From contig NC_061070.1 in NCBI RefSeq assembly GCF_021917145.1, positions 15,090,950 through 15,154,949 of the forward strand: 64,000 nucleotides of DNA, read 5' to 3'. A program made the position numbers and the translations under genes. Source of the stretch: Hypomesus transpacificus. Taxonomy: Eukaryota > Chordata > Actinopteri > Osmeriformes > Osmeridae. The notes beneath the pieces are model-generated. The model was given only the letters and a program-made list of their open reading frames with translations. It did not search any database and was not told the origin of the DNA. Positions 1 through 23,464 of this stretch are shown here, piece by piece; within the stretch, counting starts at the first letter, position 1, and the number at the start of each line of letters is the position of its first letter.

Positions 1-412
1 AGGTCATGAACATTTAGGGCAGCCTAGATTAGCTAAACAGGGACATTGCCATTCGTAAATCTGTTTCACACGTTAGAGCTCCATGTATTATCTTCCTTCT
101 CACCGTCCGATTCCTAGGCTGCGATTTAAAGGGATAGTTGACAGAAACGTGCCAACCAATTCCAACAAAATATAACAATGAAGGAAGGTAACCAACATCT
201 TATTACAAAACCTCAGTTTAATAATACATTTAAAGCAATGACATGTATAGTTCAGATTTGTAGCTCATGTTTTCAATAATAATTCAAAGGTTAACACAAA
301 ACAGATTAAAAATAGCAAAGTAAAAAACATACACAGTGAAGAAAACTGAAAGGCTAATTCTACTAAAAATAAAATATCATAAAGTTAAAGAAATAACGAC
401 ATTCAAGTTGTT
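1..412. other. 3' flank of kif11, no gene
   Basis: AT-rich DNA downstream of the kif11 stop codon (the gene runs leftward). It should contain the kif11 3' untranslated region. On the minus strand an ATTAAA-type hexamer is present near 217-222, but I cannot tell whether it is used for polyadenylation. At 126-144 the stretch TTAA followed by AGGGATAGTTGACAG resembles the end of the TTAA-flanked transposon found in kif11 intron 11. No other coding segment is recognisable. Confidence 0.6.
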
Positions 413-8319
<7,907 letters not shown>

Positions 8320-8675
8320 GTTTGCAGAACACAGCAACCCTGCAAACGAAGCGTCAACTGTAAAAGGCAAAAAAGGAAAACACGTTAGCTGAAACTAATT
8401 GCTTAGTCCAGAAACAAGAAACGGGCAAACTAAACTGTTGATTCATCCACTACTGTTGGCGTTCAGTTGCTACCACACCGTCCCAATTAAAAGCAGAAAG
8501 CCAGCTAGTTAATGGGCTAAGCTAGCTATATCTAGTTAGCTAGCATAGCTACAGTAGCTAGCTAGCTATCTTGTCGTTTGCTATGCGAATGTGTGGTAGC
8601 TAACGAATGCACTATATCACTTTCACTAACATCAGAGTCATTTTAATACAAATGTTCTGTATAAGGCTTCACTAC

Positions 8676-8861
8676 CTGATGAAATCCTCTCTTTTCGTCG
8701 TCTTTTATACACTTTCCGTGTAACAGTAATTTAAATCCGTCTTCAATCCTACTGGCGCTCTGTTATTCACGAACCAACTTCAAACTCAACTTCAAATTTC
8801 GCCCATCGACGAGAAGAGCCAATAGGTGAAAACCGGAAGAGATGTTCAGGAATTTCATTGG
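8676..8861 (-). promoter_or_regulatory. kif11: kif11 promoter with CHR/CDE-like and CCAAT boxes
   Basis: Read on the minus strand, two TTTGAA motifs (8784-8779 and 8796-8791) are present. The upstream one directly follows GGGCGAAA (8804-8797), giving a CDE/CHR-like tandem of the kind bound by the DREAM/MuvB and B-MYB-FOXM1 complexes at G2/M genes. An inverted CCAAT box (ATTGG at 8857-8861) lies further upstream, and a CCAAT in the other orientation sits at 8819-8823. NF-Y boxes upstream of a CHR are the usual layout for mitotic genes, which fits kif11. A splice donor CAG|GTAGTG at 8676 suggests an untranslated first exon, joined to the ATG exon through an acceptor near 8360. Start-site position is inferred. 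Confidence 0.55.
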
Positions 8862-9119
8862 CCGCAGCTTTGTACAAACTGAATCGCAAAGCACCACGGG
8901 AGCATGTACATTTTAAGTATTTATCCTCTAGATGGCAACATAATAAACGCTTACAAGACTCAGTTCTCTTTGATTACTCCTTTTCCGTCATCCTATTATT
9001 TTCACTGCATTGAGCAATGTGTTCATCTCGCAGATATTGAGCCTAGTCACTACATCTGTTCCTCTATTGATCATGTGGTATGTCTCCTATAGATTATGAA
9101 TCAGAGTAAAGAGCTGTAG

Positions 9120-9310
9120 TTCCTAGGTGTCAATAGCATATAGAAAGAGTGTTGGCAAGAAGGCCTTGGGTTTGATTCCCGCTTGGGGAACTGTTTGGTG
9201 CTTAGGTTTCTGTGTGAAGATGACATGTTCTCCCTCATGCTCACAAGGGGTTCCACCAGAAAGTATCACAACATAACAACAGGGTGAGCACTTTTTGTGA
9301 ATGGGCCCCA
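9120..9310 (+). mobile_element. tRNA-derived SINE relic
   Basis: On the plus strand GGGTTTGATTCCC is a good box B, followed by a body (GTTTCTGTGTGAAGATGACATG, then TTCTCCC) typical of common fish tRNA-headed SINEs. Box A is degraded. Limits are approximate. It lies just upstream of kif11 in the spacer leading to egr2. Confidence 0.55.
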
Positions 9311-12306
<2,996 letters not shown>

Positions 12307-12898
12307 ACACATACACTTTATATGCCCATTCATTTCTTCACTAACTCACCAATTCATTAACTTTTTCGTTCACTAGCTCACATGAAGCTGGAGCTGTTCA
12401 CTGATTGAACCAAAGTTAAACACCGGGTCTACAGCCAAAATCTGTTCACAAGAACACCTTGCAAAAGGAAGCAATAGTCCATAAAGAACCAATGTCTGAA
12501 AGGCAAACATATTGAAAACCCAAGCTGGGCAAATATGAATTGTCCAGATCTGGTCAGTGCGTGGGCATTTTTGGCATGAGCATTTTCCCGGTTATGTTCC
12601 AAATACGTAGTGAGAGGACGTGTTCAATTCACCGGATAAATCCATTTTTGGTGAGGTGTTACCGGAATTCCGAATGATAAGCAAATCCTACAGGTCTGCG
12701 CTTGTCAATTTGACGATATTGAAGTTTAATAATTGCCATGAGGCAAATGGGGAAAACAACAACTGTAAAAAGGCTAAGTAAATTGGTTGCTGTACTTTTT
12801 CATCTATTTAATTTAAAGTACTGTACTGTGCTTGCATGCCGTAATAAGTCACAAGGTCCAATCCAAATGCAATAGCAGTTCCCCTTCAATCACCAAGT

Positions 12899-12920
12899 CC
12901 TTGTATGGTCAATGACGTGG
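12899..12920 (+). promoter_or_regulatory. egr2: CArG-like and CRE-like motifs upstream of egr2
   Basis: CCTTGTATGG (12899-12908) differs by one base from the serum response element core CC(A/T)6GG. TGACGTGG (12913-12920) contains a cAMP-response half-site. EGR-family immediate-early genes are classically driven by SRF and CREB sites close to the promoter, and these lie about 165-190 bp upstream of the start codon. The assignment is inference from motif and position. Confidence 0.35.
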
Positions 12921-13085
12921 TATGGAGAGACTCCCTTTATGTTCTTAAAACAGGCAATTGAATGTCGAAATTGAGATAACACGACTCATGGGGAAGATTT
13001 TACCAAGCGTACAGTTGTAGTATTTCCATTTCATAACAATTTGATGACAAACGGACTATCAATACGGACACTCATCGGCTTCAAG

Positions 13086-14554
<1,469 letters not shown>

Positions 14555-15988
14555 AATCGACGCGATATTGACAGTCATTCAATGTCTCTTCAGAATCAAT
14601 TTACGAAATAGAGGACTGTCAATGGAATGTGTTAACACCACAGATGTGAAAAAACTATATTCATAGGCTCATTTGCACTGAAGTACATTCTTTAAGACTT
14701 TCCTTCAGGTGAGGACTCTCTCAACCACCATGTCCTTGCTGGGGCAGCAACCCAACTATGGGAGCAACCCAGAGGGGTATTTCTGATTTGGGATTTACTT
14801 AGCAACTAATTACTGAATACCAACTGCTTTTTTTAAAATTTTTATTATATATCAGTGCTCAGCATTCCAGGCATTTGGTGATTTGTATTTTCTCAGGGTT
14901 CACATCAAATTGTGGGCCATATAGGGTTTAGGGATTGCCTCCTGTGACAATGTCAGGAAGACCAGTTAGTCTTTTTGACAGATCTACATAGAGCAAGGGT
15001 CCTAAAGCCTAAACATGTAAGAGCCAGCTCCCTGCTTAGGGATCCTCACTAGGCTCTCAAGAACTACAAAGCTTGGGCCTGAATGTCTTGGTGTGGAGAG
15101 GTGATTGTCACTGATTGTGGCTGATTCATTGCTGCTCTTGACTTTTGTAGCCTTACCAAGAACTACATTCATTTCACACTAATTGATTAAGTGCTTAACA
15201 ATATTATTATTGGATGCAAATATCCTGAGCAATATTATTCAGACTAGCATGACAGCCACTTCAATGTAAAATACAGTAATTTGGTAACATAAAACAACAA
15301 TTAAATGATTCTGAATCCTTTGTTTATTTGACCATATGATGTTCTGCACTACAAATGTTATTTCCATACACACTATGTTAATGGTTTAAGCTTTAAATGG
15401 ACTGGTCCGCTGAGCTTATGCCATGAAACGTTTCGCTAAATGTTTTGTTTATTGTTAAAACACTGTGTCTTAAACAGCCAACATTGAAATAGCAACACCT
15501 GCTTAGTTTAAGGAAAAATAACAATTAAAGCATTGTGTAACTTTTAATATATGATTTTTGAGACTGCATATCCCAATGAATTGTGCCAAATGCTTTCATG
15601 TTAGATAACATAAGATCATAGAAACCCACCCTATTGCCTCAATGGCCATGGCCTGCATGATTTATCATTTATTAACTACAGATTACACATACTTTATAAG
15701 CAAACCAGACCACACTTCTGTACTGCTTCACCGTTTTCATTACACAGTGACTGATTCACAGTCCCTTCCACATCAAAAAGGGTTTCAGACAATTGTGAGC
15801 AAAGGCCCAACTAAGTGCTTTTTCATAGACACCTCCCACTCCGTTGCCCACACCAGGGTGACAGCCCACTATTACCATTATTAAGAGAACTCAATAGAAC
15901 TTACAAAAACTATGTGACAGAGTCCTGAAAATAAACTGATCACAAATCTCTTAACTAGTCTAATCATCCTGGCCTTGTAATCTAATCT
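14555..15988. other. convergent egr2-ado spacer (3' UTRs)
   Basis: About 1.4 kb between the stop codons of egr2 (plus) and ado (minus). It is AT-rich and should hold both 3' untranslated regions. An AATAAA at 15930-15935 is on the plus strand, and ATTAAA motifs occur near 15299 and 15524. No coding sequence is recognisable. Confidence 0.55.
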
Positions 15989-16750
15989 TCAGATGGAGAC
16001 CTCAGGGCCTGGATAGGGTTCCCCTCCACACCAGAAGTCTGCAGGCTGGGATATCTCCATCACCCACACTTCTTTCTGGTTTTGTGACTCTGTCTTTTTG
16101 GCCTCGGTGTCCACCACAGGGTCAAGAACTTTGTAGTAATGACAGTCCCTCTCGTCGTCTGGGTCATATGGGGGTGCCAAGATGTCAAGGAAAGCAGTCG
16201 GTCCATCTACGGCGTCGATTTGGTGAAGGTTGTCCCTGTCCGGACTCAACATACACGGTTCGCTCTCCTCGGTGTACTCTCCCGTCGACCTCAGCACAGA
16301 AAGCCTCAGTGCCCCTTTCTGGAACGGTGGGCTGAAAGGCGTGTCACTGCTGCTGGTCGCTGTTGGAAGTTTATCCACCCTATCGAAGCAGGTGATCCTG
16401 ACCTTGCCGTACATAACTTTCAACATGCCATGCATCCCCGGGTGGTCATGTAGCGGTATGGAGGCGCCGCTCTTTAGTAGAAACACTCCCATGCTAAAAG
16501 TGTCCGTTTCACATATGTGCATGTATGTGACCGGTGGGCTATGTGGTGGAGATATCGGGGAGCTGTCAACTTTTCTCGCAACGAGTTTTAGATCCTCAGC
16601 TCTAACTTCAGTCATGAGAGTCTTCAGTTTAGTTTGGTTTTCCAGGAAAGCTTTATTAGCCTCCCCCACAGCAAACGGATTTCTAAACGTAACAAGAGCC
16701 TGTCGGGCAATTTTCTTGACGAGGCAGGTCATGTTGTCTCTGGGCATCAT
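15989..16750 (-). CDS. ado: 2-aminoethanethiol (cysteamine) dioxygenase ADO
   Basis: Iron(II) thiol dioxygenase that oxidises cysteamine to hypotaurine and N-terminal cysteines of regulatory proteins to the sulfinic acid, acting as an oxygen sensor for the Cys N-degron pathway. It is a single uninterrupted 253-codon exon, as in other vertebrates. The three iron-binding histidines are visible: His101 and His103 in PLHDHPGMHG, and His176 in DNLHQID. The Cys203-Tyr205 pair in RDCHYYKV corresponds to the Cys-Tyr cross-link pair described for human ADO. A Ser/Thr-rich loop (about residues 128-140) is typical of the family's variable insertion. It lies tail-to-tail with egr2, the conserved vertebrate arrangement, so the ADO-EGR2 linkage supports both calls. 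Confidence 0.97.
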   Translation of the reverse strand: MMPRDNMTCLVKKIARQALVTFRNPFAVGEANKAFLENQTKLKTLMTEVRAEDLKLVARKVDSSPISPPHSPPVTYMHICETDTFSMGVFLLKSGASIPLHDHPGMHGMLKVMYGKVRITCFDRVDKLPTATSSSDTPFSPPFQKGALRLSVLRSTGEYTEESEPCMLSPDRDNLHQIDAVDGPTAFLDILAPPYDPDDERDCHYYKVLDPVVDTEAKKTESQNQKEVWVMEISQPADFWCGGEPYPGPEVSI

Positions 16751-17892
16751 AACGGATTGTGTAATTCCAGCAGTCCAATGCTACAAGCTCGAAGGTTGGC
16801 AAACGTGACTCATTCAATCACGCTGACTTCTGGGCTCGCGGTCAGCAAATGCTAGCTAACCAGCTAACCTTTCTGCACTTCCTCTTTAACCGACTGAAAA
16901 TGTTTGGTCTTTACCCTATATCATAAAAAATAGTACGATAACCACCATTAAGACTGATTATCAAGAAATCGGGTTTGATGTAACAACTATAGATCTCTCA
17001 TCGTCAAAACCCCATTTGAAGCTTTCTGTCAAACACGTCCGCAAAGAAAACATAGCTTACGCACCACGTACCCCATAGCAACATGGGAAATGTGGTTTGA
17101 TTCTGATATGCAAATAATGTATTTAAATCGAAAATGTTCAGATACAAATACTGCTGTCAACATTGACGTTATATATTTTTTTTAAGTAAAATTTTGCCAC
17201 AGTATGACTTGATATTGACGTTTTATTCAAATAAATAACAACTTTGCATTGCAATATTACTACAATAACCAAGATTCAGCGTCTTACGCCCCCGCTCTCT
17301 GAGCGAAATCAGGTTGTTGACCTTTTGGTCACCTACTGTGTCGTCTGAGCTACACTGGCGCATTAATTAAGAAAGGATCTCAGAACAGCAATGAAACATG
17401 TGGGAGTTGACAATTCGAGCATGTGTCATAATTCTTTACAGAAAGTGTTTTTATTCCAATATCCTCTTCTGATGAATGTATTCACGGACCCACCATCCAA
17501 GTAGCCTATTTCACATACATAATTTGAAATATGTTCAAATATGTGGTCACATGATATGAGAGTAAAATCACAATGACAGTACACAATAGGACACAGACAG
17601 ACTGAGAAGACCCCCTGTTTTCTCCTTTGTTTCATTGTGGTCTTTATCCCATCCAAACTAAACAAACAAACAAGATTAGTCACTGCAAGACTTTGTTTAT
17701 CCCAGGCCTTGTATATCCAGTAAACCCAGCCACCAGCATGTTTATCAGTTTCTTTGGAATTCCTAGAGAGCAGCAATAGTACTATAATCAGTTGTTTGTG
17801 TAGTAGAATAACATGTAGTTCCGTCCTCCATCGCAACCCTGCCCCCTCGCAGCACCCCCCTGACCCCCTCCAATAAAGTAAACACCTAGATA
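16751..17892. other. ado upstream spacer
   Basis: It contains the ado promoter and 5' leader (just above 16750) and then AT-rich sequence without a recognisable gene. At about 17280-17360, minus strand, TAGCTCAGACG matches box A and the following sequence is tRNA-like but without a good box B. It may be a decayed SINE head. Confidence 0.4.
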
Positions 17893-18216
17893 TTACAATG
17901 ACACTGAACAGATTGAATGCACTGTTCTAAATAAGACAAATCTGAGGGCTGTGATTCGTTTTTCAGCTGCTGCATCTCTCAGTTCATAGTTGCTGTCTGG
18001 GCTCCCTACCCACTCCACAGGGCATATACAGGAAACACGACTGTTCATGCTAGTGGTTCCCCAAGGATCCCTAGTGCTGAGTACAGTTAATAGCAAAACA
18101 GAGCACAGCTGTAACATTAGCATTGTGATCGGTGAGATATTTGAATTTGTTCCATGGGCTTTTTGATCGTCTAACCCCAAGTGACAGGTTCCTGCTGATG
18201 AACAGTCAGGAGACAA
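17893..18216 (-). CDS. hypothetical small ORF with signal-peptide-like segment
   Basis: An open frame on the minus strand. From an internal Met it reads MLMLQLCSVLLLTVL, a hydrophobic stretch resembling a secretion signal, followed within about 20 residues by a Cys-Ile-Cys motif. I recognise no family. The CxC spacing recalls CXC chemokines, but the rest of that fold is not visible in this frame and a GTAGGG donor sits shortly after. It may be an exon of an unrecognised small secreted protein or simply chance. Confidence 0.15.
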   Translation of the reverse strand: MSPDCSSAGTCHLGLDDQKAHGTNSNISPITMLMLQLCSVLLLTVLSTRDPWGTTSMNSRVSCICPVEWVGSPDSNYELRDAAAEKRITALRFVLFRTVHSICSVSL

Positions 18217-18417
18217 ACTTTTGTAAATATACCAGCGTGACAGAAGATCCTATTTGTCATGCCTAGCAAGTTCCGGAAACATGCTGGACACACTGTACAC
18301 AACTTCCAACAAAAATAAAATATCCAGCCCACAGAGAAAAATAAGGACTGTCTTTCTCTCCCTCTTTGACAGAAGGTCCCTGTTTTGGGACCAAATGCTC
18401 CGTGAGGATGAAAACCC

Positions 18418-18653
18418 TGTTACAAATGTGTGTCGTATCCCCTTAAGAAGTTAATTATCTCTGGCAAAGTCTTCCTCAAACATTCCTTCAAACGATTATT
18501 AACAAACACATTCATGTTGTTGTGCTGCAAAAAATCTTTCATTATTGGTCTCAAACTAGGCTCTGGTCCAATTTCACTGACTTCCTCCACCGAGCATTTA
18601 CATAAGCATTCCACAACACTTGACACTTGTGCTGTTATCCCTGTAATTACCAT
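18418..18653 (-). CDS. hypothetical small ORF, cysteine-containing
   Basis: An open frame on the minus strand containing VECLCKC, then a mixed charged region and ending CLRKTLPEIINFL before the stop. An acceptor-like TTACAG precedes it, so it could be a terminal exon. The Cys pair followed by a Cys-led amphipathic C-terminal helix is loosely chemokine-like, but no convincing first exon lies upstream. I do not assign a function. Confidence 0.15.
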
Positions 18654-18924
18654 AATGTGTCAGCATCCATCTTCCTGCTCTCACACAGTGTTCACTAAAG
18701 CCCATTGTATTTGCAGCCCAAGCGTGTTGACCAATATGTTGTGTCATCTTGCAGGGTATTATTAGAAAGCGAGAGGCAACAAGCCACTGCGTTGGTGCGA
18801 CGTGTGTGTTCGTTTGTCAGAAGCAAAAGAAGACACGATTCGGTCTTCTCACGTCTATAAATAAGGAGAGTAGCATCATTGGTGTTTGGTGAGTAACCGG
18901 CAACACATCCCCCTTTCCAAACAC

Positions 18925-19230
18925 ATGACACTCACAGGATTACTAAACACTGATGAATATGGACACTTCCTTTTTCATGTTGTTGACAAAATTCTTCAAG
19001 AATACCCACTGGTTTTGACTCTCCCAACAGTTCAGTGTATCCTTCAGGATATAGGGGGGGAATGGAGAATTGGGATGCAGGGTCATGAATATGGTGTAGA
19101 GTTCTGGAACGATCGTTCACATCTCATTCCTTCAGACCCAAACTGCTATCATCTGTCCTCTACAACAGATCTCCCATCTCTCACTGTAGCCTCTGAACCT
19201 CCTTCCTGGATGTACAATGGCAGTTTCTAG
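18925..19230 (+). CDS. hypothetical 101-aa ORF
   Basis: Open frame from ATG 18925 (MTLTGLLNTDEYGHF) to a stop at 19230. It shows no signal peptide, membrane segment or motif I recognise. It lies in the ado-znf365 spacer without clear splice partners. It could be a chance ORF or a remnant of an old repeat. Confidence 0.15.
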   Translation: MTLTGLLNTDEYGHFLFHVVDKILQEYPLVLTLPTVQCILQDIGGEWRIGMQGHEYGVEFWNDRSHLIPSDPNCYHLSSTTDLPSLTVASEPPSWMYNGSF

Positions 19231-19526
19231 CTGTTTCACACACTGACAAACCTCTCATTCATGCTCAGAACACTGAACTTACTAACCTTTCCATGGGAAC
19301 TGGGAAAAAGGGAAGGGGATTGTTCGTAGACATCTTGAGTTTGGTCTCGTCAATTGCAGTTCAAAGAAGCAAGACAAGAAAAACCCCTCATAACAGTCTG
19401 AATGGATAGGGGATCAACAATTAACATTCAATGATATCTTTGACGTCAGTGGATGGTTATGAAAAATGACTCAATCTCTTGTGGCGCAATATAATGCTGC
19501 GATGAGAATGTTGGAATCACAATGAT

Positions 19527-19715
19527 TTTACATTTAGTCATTTAGCAGACGCTCTTATCCAGAGCGACTTACAGTAAGTACAGGGACATTCCCCCCGAGG
19601 CAAGTAGGGTGAAGTGCCTTGCCCAAGGACACAAAGTCATTTGGCACGGCGGGGAATCGATCCACCAACCTTCTGATTACTAGCCTGACTCCCTCAGCGC
19701 TCAGCCATCTGACTC
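19527..19715 (-). mobile_element. tRNA-headed SINE, copy 1
   Basis: Read on the minus strand it begins GAGTCAGATGGCTGAG (box A-like) with box B-like GGATCGATTCCC, then a body, and ends with the tail TAAGAGCGTCTGCTAAATGA common in teleost repeats. It is flanked by the 7-bp direct repeat CAATGAT at 19520-19526 and 19716-19722, a target-site duplication. The copy at 46.5 kb is highly similar throughout. Confidence 0.8.
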
Positions 19716-19722
19716 CAATGAT

Positions 19723-21595
19723 GGTACAAAGTTGAGTGTTAAAAACATGGTAGAACTTTGTAAGTTTGGTAGAGCACTTTGTACCTTATTATTTACGAGA
19801 CCATACACTTTAGTCAAGTCAACTACATTGAGGTATTGATGACAGAAGTTAAAGTGGCAGGTGAGCTATTTCTGTAGAACTTGTTTGAACATACAGTACT
19901 ACTGCCACCTTGTGGCCATATATGAACATAGCAGGCTACATACATATTGTACCACAACACCACAAGAAGCTCTCTTGTAAGAGAGCCCACAGGTATATTC
20001 AATCATTATTTATTTCTGTACTCAACAAAGATGAGAGATGGGATAAGTCTGAACTTTAATCTTCATGATTCCACACAGACCAACACATTTGAACAAAAGT
20101 AGTTTAGTTGTTCACAGTATTGCATTTAGCACAGTGTTATACAGACTACAGTTTTTAAGTGAAGGCACAAAACTAGTGATTATTCTTGCAAATAAACCTA
20201 TATAGACATACAGGAATCAAGGACACAAAACTTGGCAGCAATAACATTAGTACATGAACTGTATCTCTAATAACATACAGCAATAAAGGTAGCCTTTGCT
20301 TGTAGTTCTTAATACTTCTCTGGTTCGTCTACCCACCAAATACACTTCCTTTCAGATTGTCCAATTCACACTCCTGACTAGGACCACCAGGTCCAAAGTG
20401 CTTTGACCATTAGTGCAACTCTCCGTTCCCAACAAAATACATCTGGTTCTCCTGCTACAAAAGTACACCTAATAGAATACATAACTTCATACATAATTTC
20501 ACAATGCTACCTAAGGAGCATGCATTTTCAGTATACAATAGCTGTGCACCAACATGCATCCTCTAATTAACGTTATTTTTAAACTATCCATTGGAAACAC
20601 GACTGTCACATGAAAACGCATACATACGAAAGATTGATTCAGTAACACCATCTTTGGTGAGATTGTAACTTAAAAAAAAAAGAAAGTATGTCGTTGACGG
20701 GTGAAAAGATCCCACTACCCAAAACTGATCAACTACAGTAGTTGCTACTATCGGTTACGTTATTCCCACAAAAATACGCTTTCACCAAGAGAAATACAAA
20801 TAAAATAGCTCTGTACCAAATATCAACAACCAGATACTAACAAAACAGTTACAACAAACACCAAAGATAATACATGAACATTGATTCTCCTTTTGAATAC
20901 ATTCTTATCTTGTAAACACAGATGATACGTTGCAGTGAAATAAAGGTGCATTACTTCAAAGTCTCTACATTCATATTTTTTATCATGAAAGGAATACCGT
21001 TCACTCTTCCATATTAGGGAACAAGGGAAATAGAAACCTGTTTTCAAATGAGTGCCTGTTACGGTAGAATAAAAGAGCTTGTTTGTGTGGGAGCCACCTC
21101 TTTGACCAGCCGGATGAAGCACACCGTGTAAAATGCTGAACTTCAGATGACATACTGGGAATCAAAGTCTGCAGTTCTACCCAGTGGAAAGAAAAACATG
21201 CCATAGAACCAAAACACTTTGCTCTAAATAGCAGAGGATGTCACCACCACATTTACACAGCGGAAGTGGGATCTACAATTCAGTGTAATAAGTATACGAG
21301 TGCATTGAATATAGCTTATTTGACCCAGAAGAGACGACTATTGTGTTGATTATAATTCATACACTCCTCATCCTCTGACAGGTATGGGCGAGGTCAGGCA
21401 ACTAGAACTGTACATTCCTCAGTTCTGAACCTTGAGCAAATACACATTAATGCATTTAAAAACTGGATTTATATTGTCAAGTAAAATGAAAGTTTATGAG
21501 GAAACCAAATGTACCGCAAATGTATTTGGCACCTCATGTTTCTTTGGCCCAGGTCTGCGTGGGTTATGACCTGTTATGGCTTAGGTGTCTAGGCT
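19723..21595. other. ado-znf365 spacer, distal part
   Basis: About 1.9 kb with no gene recognised. The part nearest 21595 should be the znf365 3' untranslated region. Sequence is AT-rich and of ordinary complexity. Confidence 0.5.
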
Positions 21596-23464
21596 TCATA
21601 GCCTGCTGGTCTGCGGTGCGGCCTCCAGAACTGGTCTCTGCTGTTGCCAGGCCTGCAGTGGCCTGAAGACTGGGCCAGTCTTTCTCTTGAAGGTTGAGGA
21701 AAGGAGCGTCCCAGCTGGGTGGAGTTTATTCTGCCGTCCTGGGGACATGGAGATGACAGCTGACCTCCTCCTGGCCTGGAACCAGAACACAAGTGGGTTT
21801 CATACAGTTGATTTAAACCAGCAACAAAGCAATAGCCAAGAAGTAATCAAATAAACAATTATGTAACGAGAGAGTAAATCCTTTTACTTGGTGAATCATT
21901 ACTAATGAATGAATGTGACACAAATCGGACTGGCAACACGGCCTCCTTATGAATAATTAACATACATCATGTCCTAACCTTTATGCTTGATCACCCTCAA
22001 ACACACCGTAACAGAAAGTAGTTTCAATACACACTTTCATGAATAGATGTGCGGTTTGTCAGGGAAACTAAAGAATTATTGAATTGTCAAGTCACCAACT
22101 TGCCTGCTTTTGCTGATTCTATGAGGTCTGTTTTCACCTGTCTGATTCTCCTGGAAAGAGGAAAACCGATCAGAACATCTGTGTTTCCTGAGAATCCATC
22201 GCATATTCCTGAAATCACCCTGTATATCAATCCAGTCTGCTAGTCAGATATAAGACGTGCTGTTACCATGTAATGGTTGCTATGTGAGGTGCTGGTGGAG
22301 CTCTGGTAGTACTCCAGTAGTCTCTCAGCCAGAGCAATGCGCTGCAGCAGGTTCTCAATGAAGTGCTGGATCCGGACCTTCCCACACTGCTCCTGCTGTG
22401 CTGCAGCCTCCAGGAACCTCTGGATGGTGAGAACCTCTCTGCAGGAACAACACAACCACAACACATGGATGAACAGACATTTGATTAAAACCCCATATAC
22501 TAGTACTAACACTACCACCAATACTATTGATAAAACATTCATTAGGGTGGTTTTCCTGGCTGCTTTAAACACTGAAAAATGTTGATTAAGGGGCTGTTAA
22601 GTTCTACACTAGTCGATCCAACTAGCCATTGTAAAATCCAGCACATGCATGATTTCCCATCAATCCCACTCACTGCTCCCTCCTCTCCAGCTCGTCCTCG
22701 GACGCGTTGAGCTGTTCTCTGAGCGTGGCTATCACCATGACAGCCACATCCACCTGTCTGCTCAGCGCCTGTTCCCGTGCCAACACTTCCTGCCTCTCCT
22801 GGGCCAGGTGCTGGGAGTGGGCGCGCTCACACAGGAGCTCTGTGTCCGTCTGGGCTAGCTCGGTGCTCACCCGGGTCAGCCTCCTCTGCATGGAGCTATC
22901 TGCAGCACGCAACACACTGGCCAGCCTCCGGCGCACCGACACCTCCCCACCACAGAAGCTCTGCCCTGGGGTCATGCCCTGTGGCTGGCTGACTGGGTCT
23001 GGAGCGAGGGGAGGTGTGGGGAAGTGGACATAGTGATCTGGACTGGTGGAACTTGACTTAATGAATGGAAGTTCCGAGGTCCTGCTTGTGTGCTCCTCTT
23101 GATCCTCATCCTCAGCTTGGGCCTCTTCGTCCGCCTGCGTGCCCACACTCTGAGTGCGGCGCCTCTCAGAGCCCGTGACACTAGCGTCTCTGGTGTCGCT
23201 CAGGGAGCGCACGTGCAAGGCCTTGTGGGCGGGGGGATGCCCCCTGCGTGCGGGGAGGGGGAGACTCAGTTCTTGAGGGGAATGATAAGAGTGGCTGTAC
23301 TCCAGATGAGCTCGGAGAGAGGCCAGGCTTCGAAACCTCTCCTGCTCTCCACACCGTGGGCACCTGAACGGGAGCACTGGGGTCACCGAAGCTCCCCCAC
23401 AGGCCTGCCTGTTGTCCGGGAAGAAGGAGGACAATGTCCCTCTGGAACATGGGTTTTGCTGCAT
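21596..23464 (-). CDS. znf365: zinc finger protein 365 (Talanin/DBZ-type)
   Basis: Centrosome- and replication-stress-associated coiled-coil protein with one N-terminal C2H2-like finger; in mammals it binds DISC1 and helps maintain telomere and centrosome integrity. Three coding exons join in phase: 23464-22674, 22438-22267 and 21775-21596, for about 380 residues (human isoform A 407). It starts MQQ as in human, followed by the finger LPFRCPRCG...RFRSLASLRAHLEYSHSY. The coiled coil contains ALSRQVDVAVMVIATLR (human ALNRQVDVAVEMIAVLR), and the second exon encodes RFLEAAAQQEQ and HFIENLLQRIALAE, both strongly conserved. The last exon is only weakly similar to the human tail and is chosen on phase and a good TTCCAG acceptor, so the C-terminus is less certain. 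A donor at 24086 suggests an untranslated first exon. Its position next to ado supports the call. Confidence 0.88.

Noticed and set aside
13041-13085. N-terminal extension of EGR2 from upstream in-frame codons
   Set aside because: The ATG at 13086 aligns exactly with the conserved start of EGR2; the extension has no counterpart in the family.
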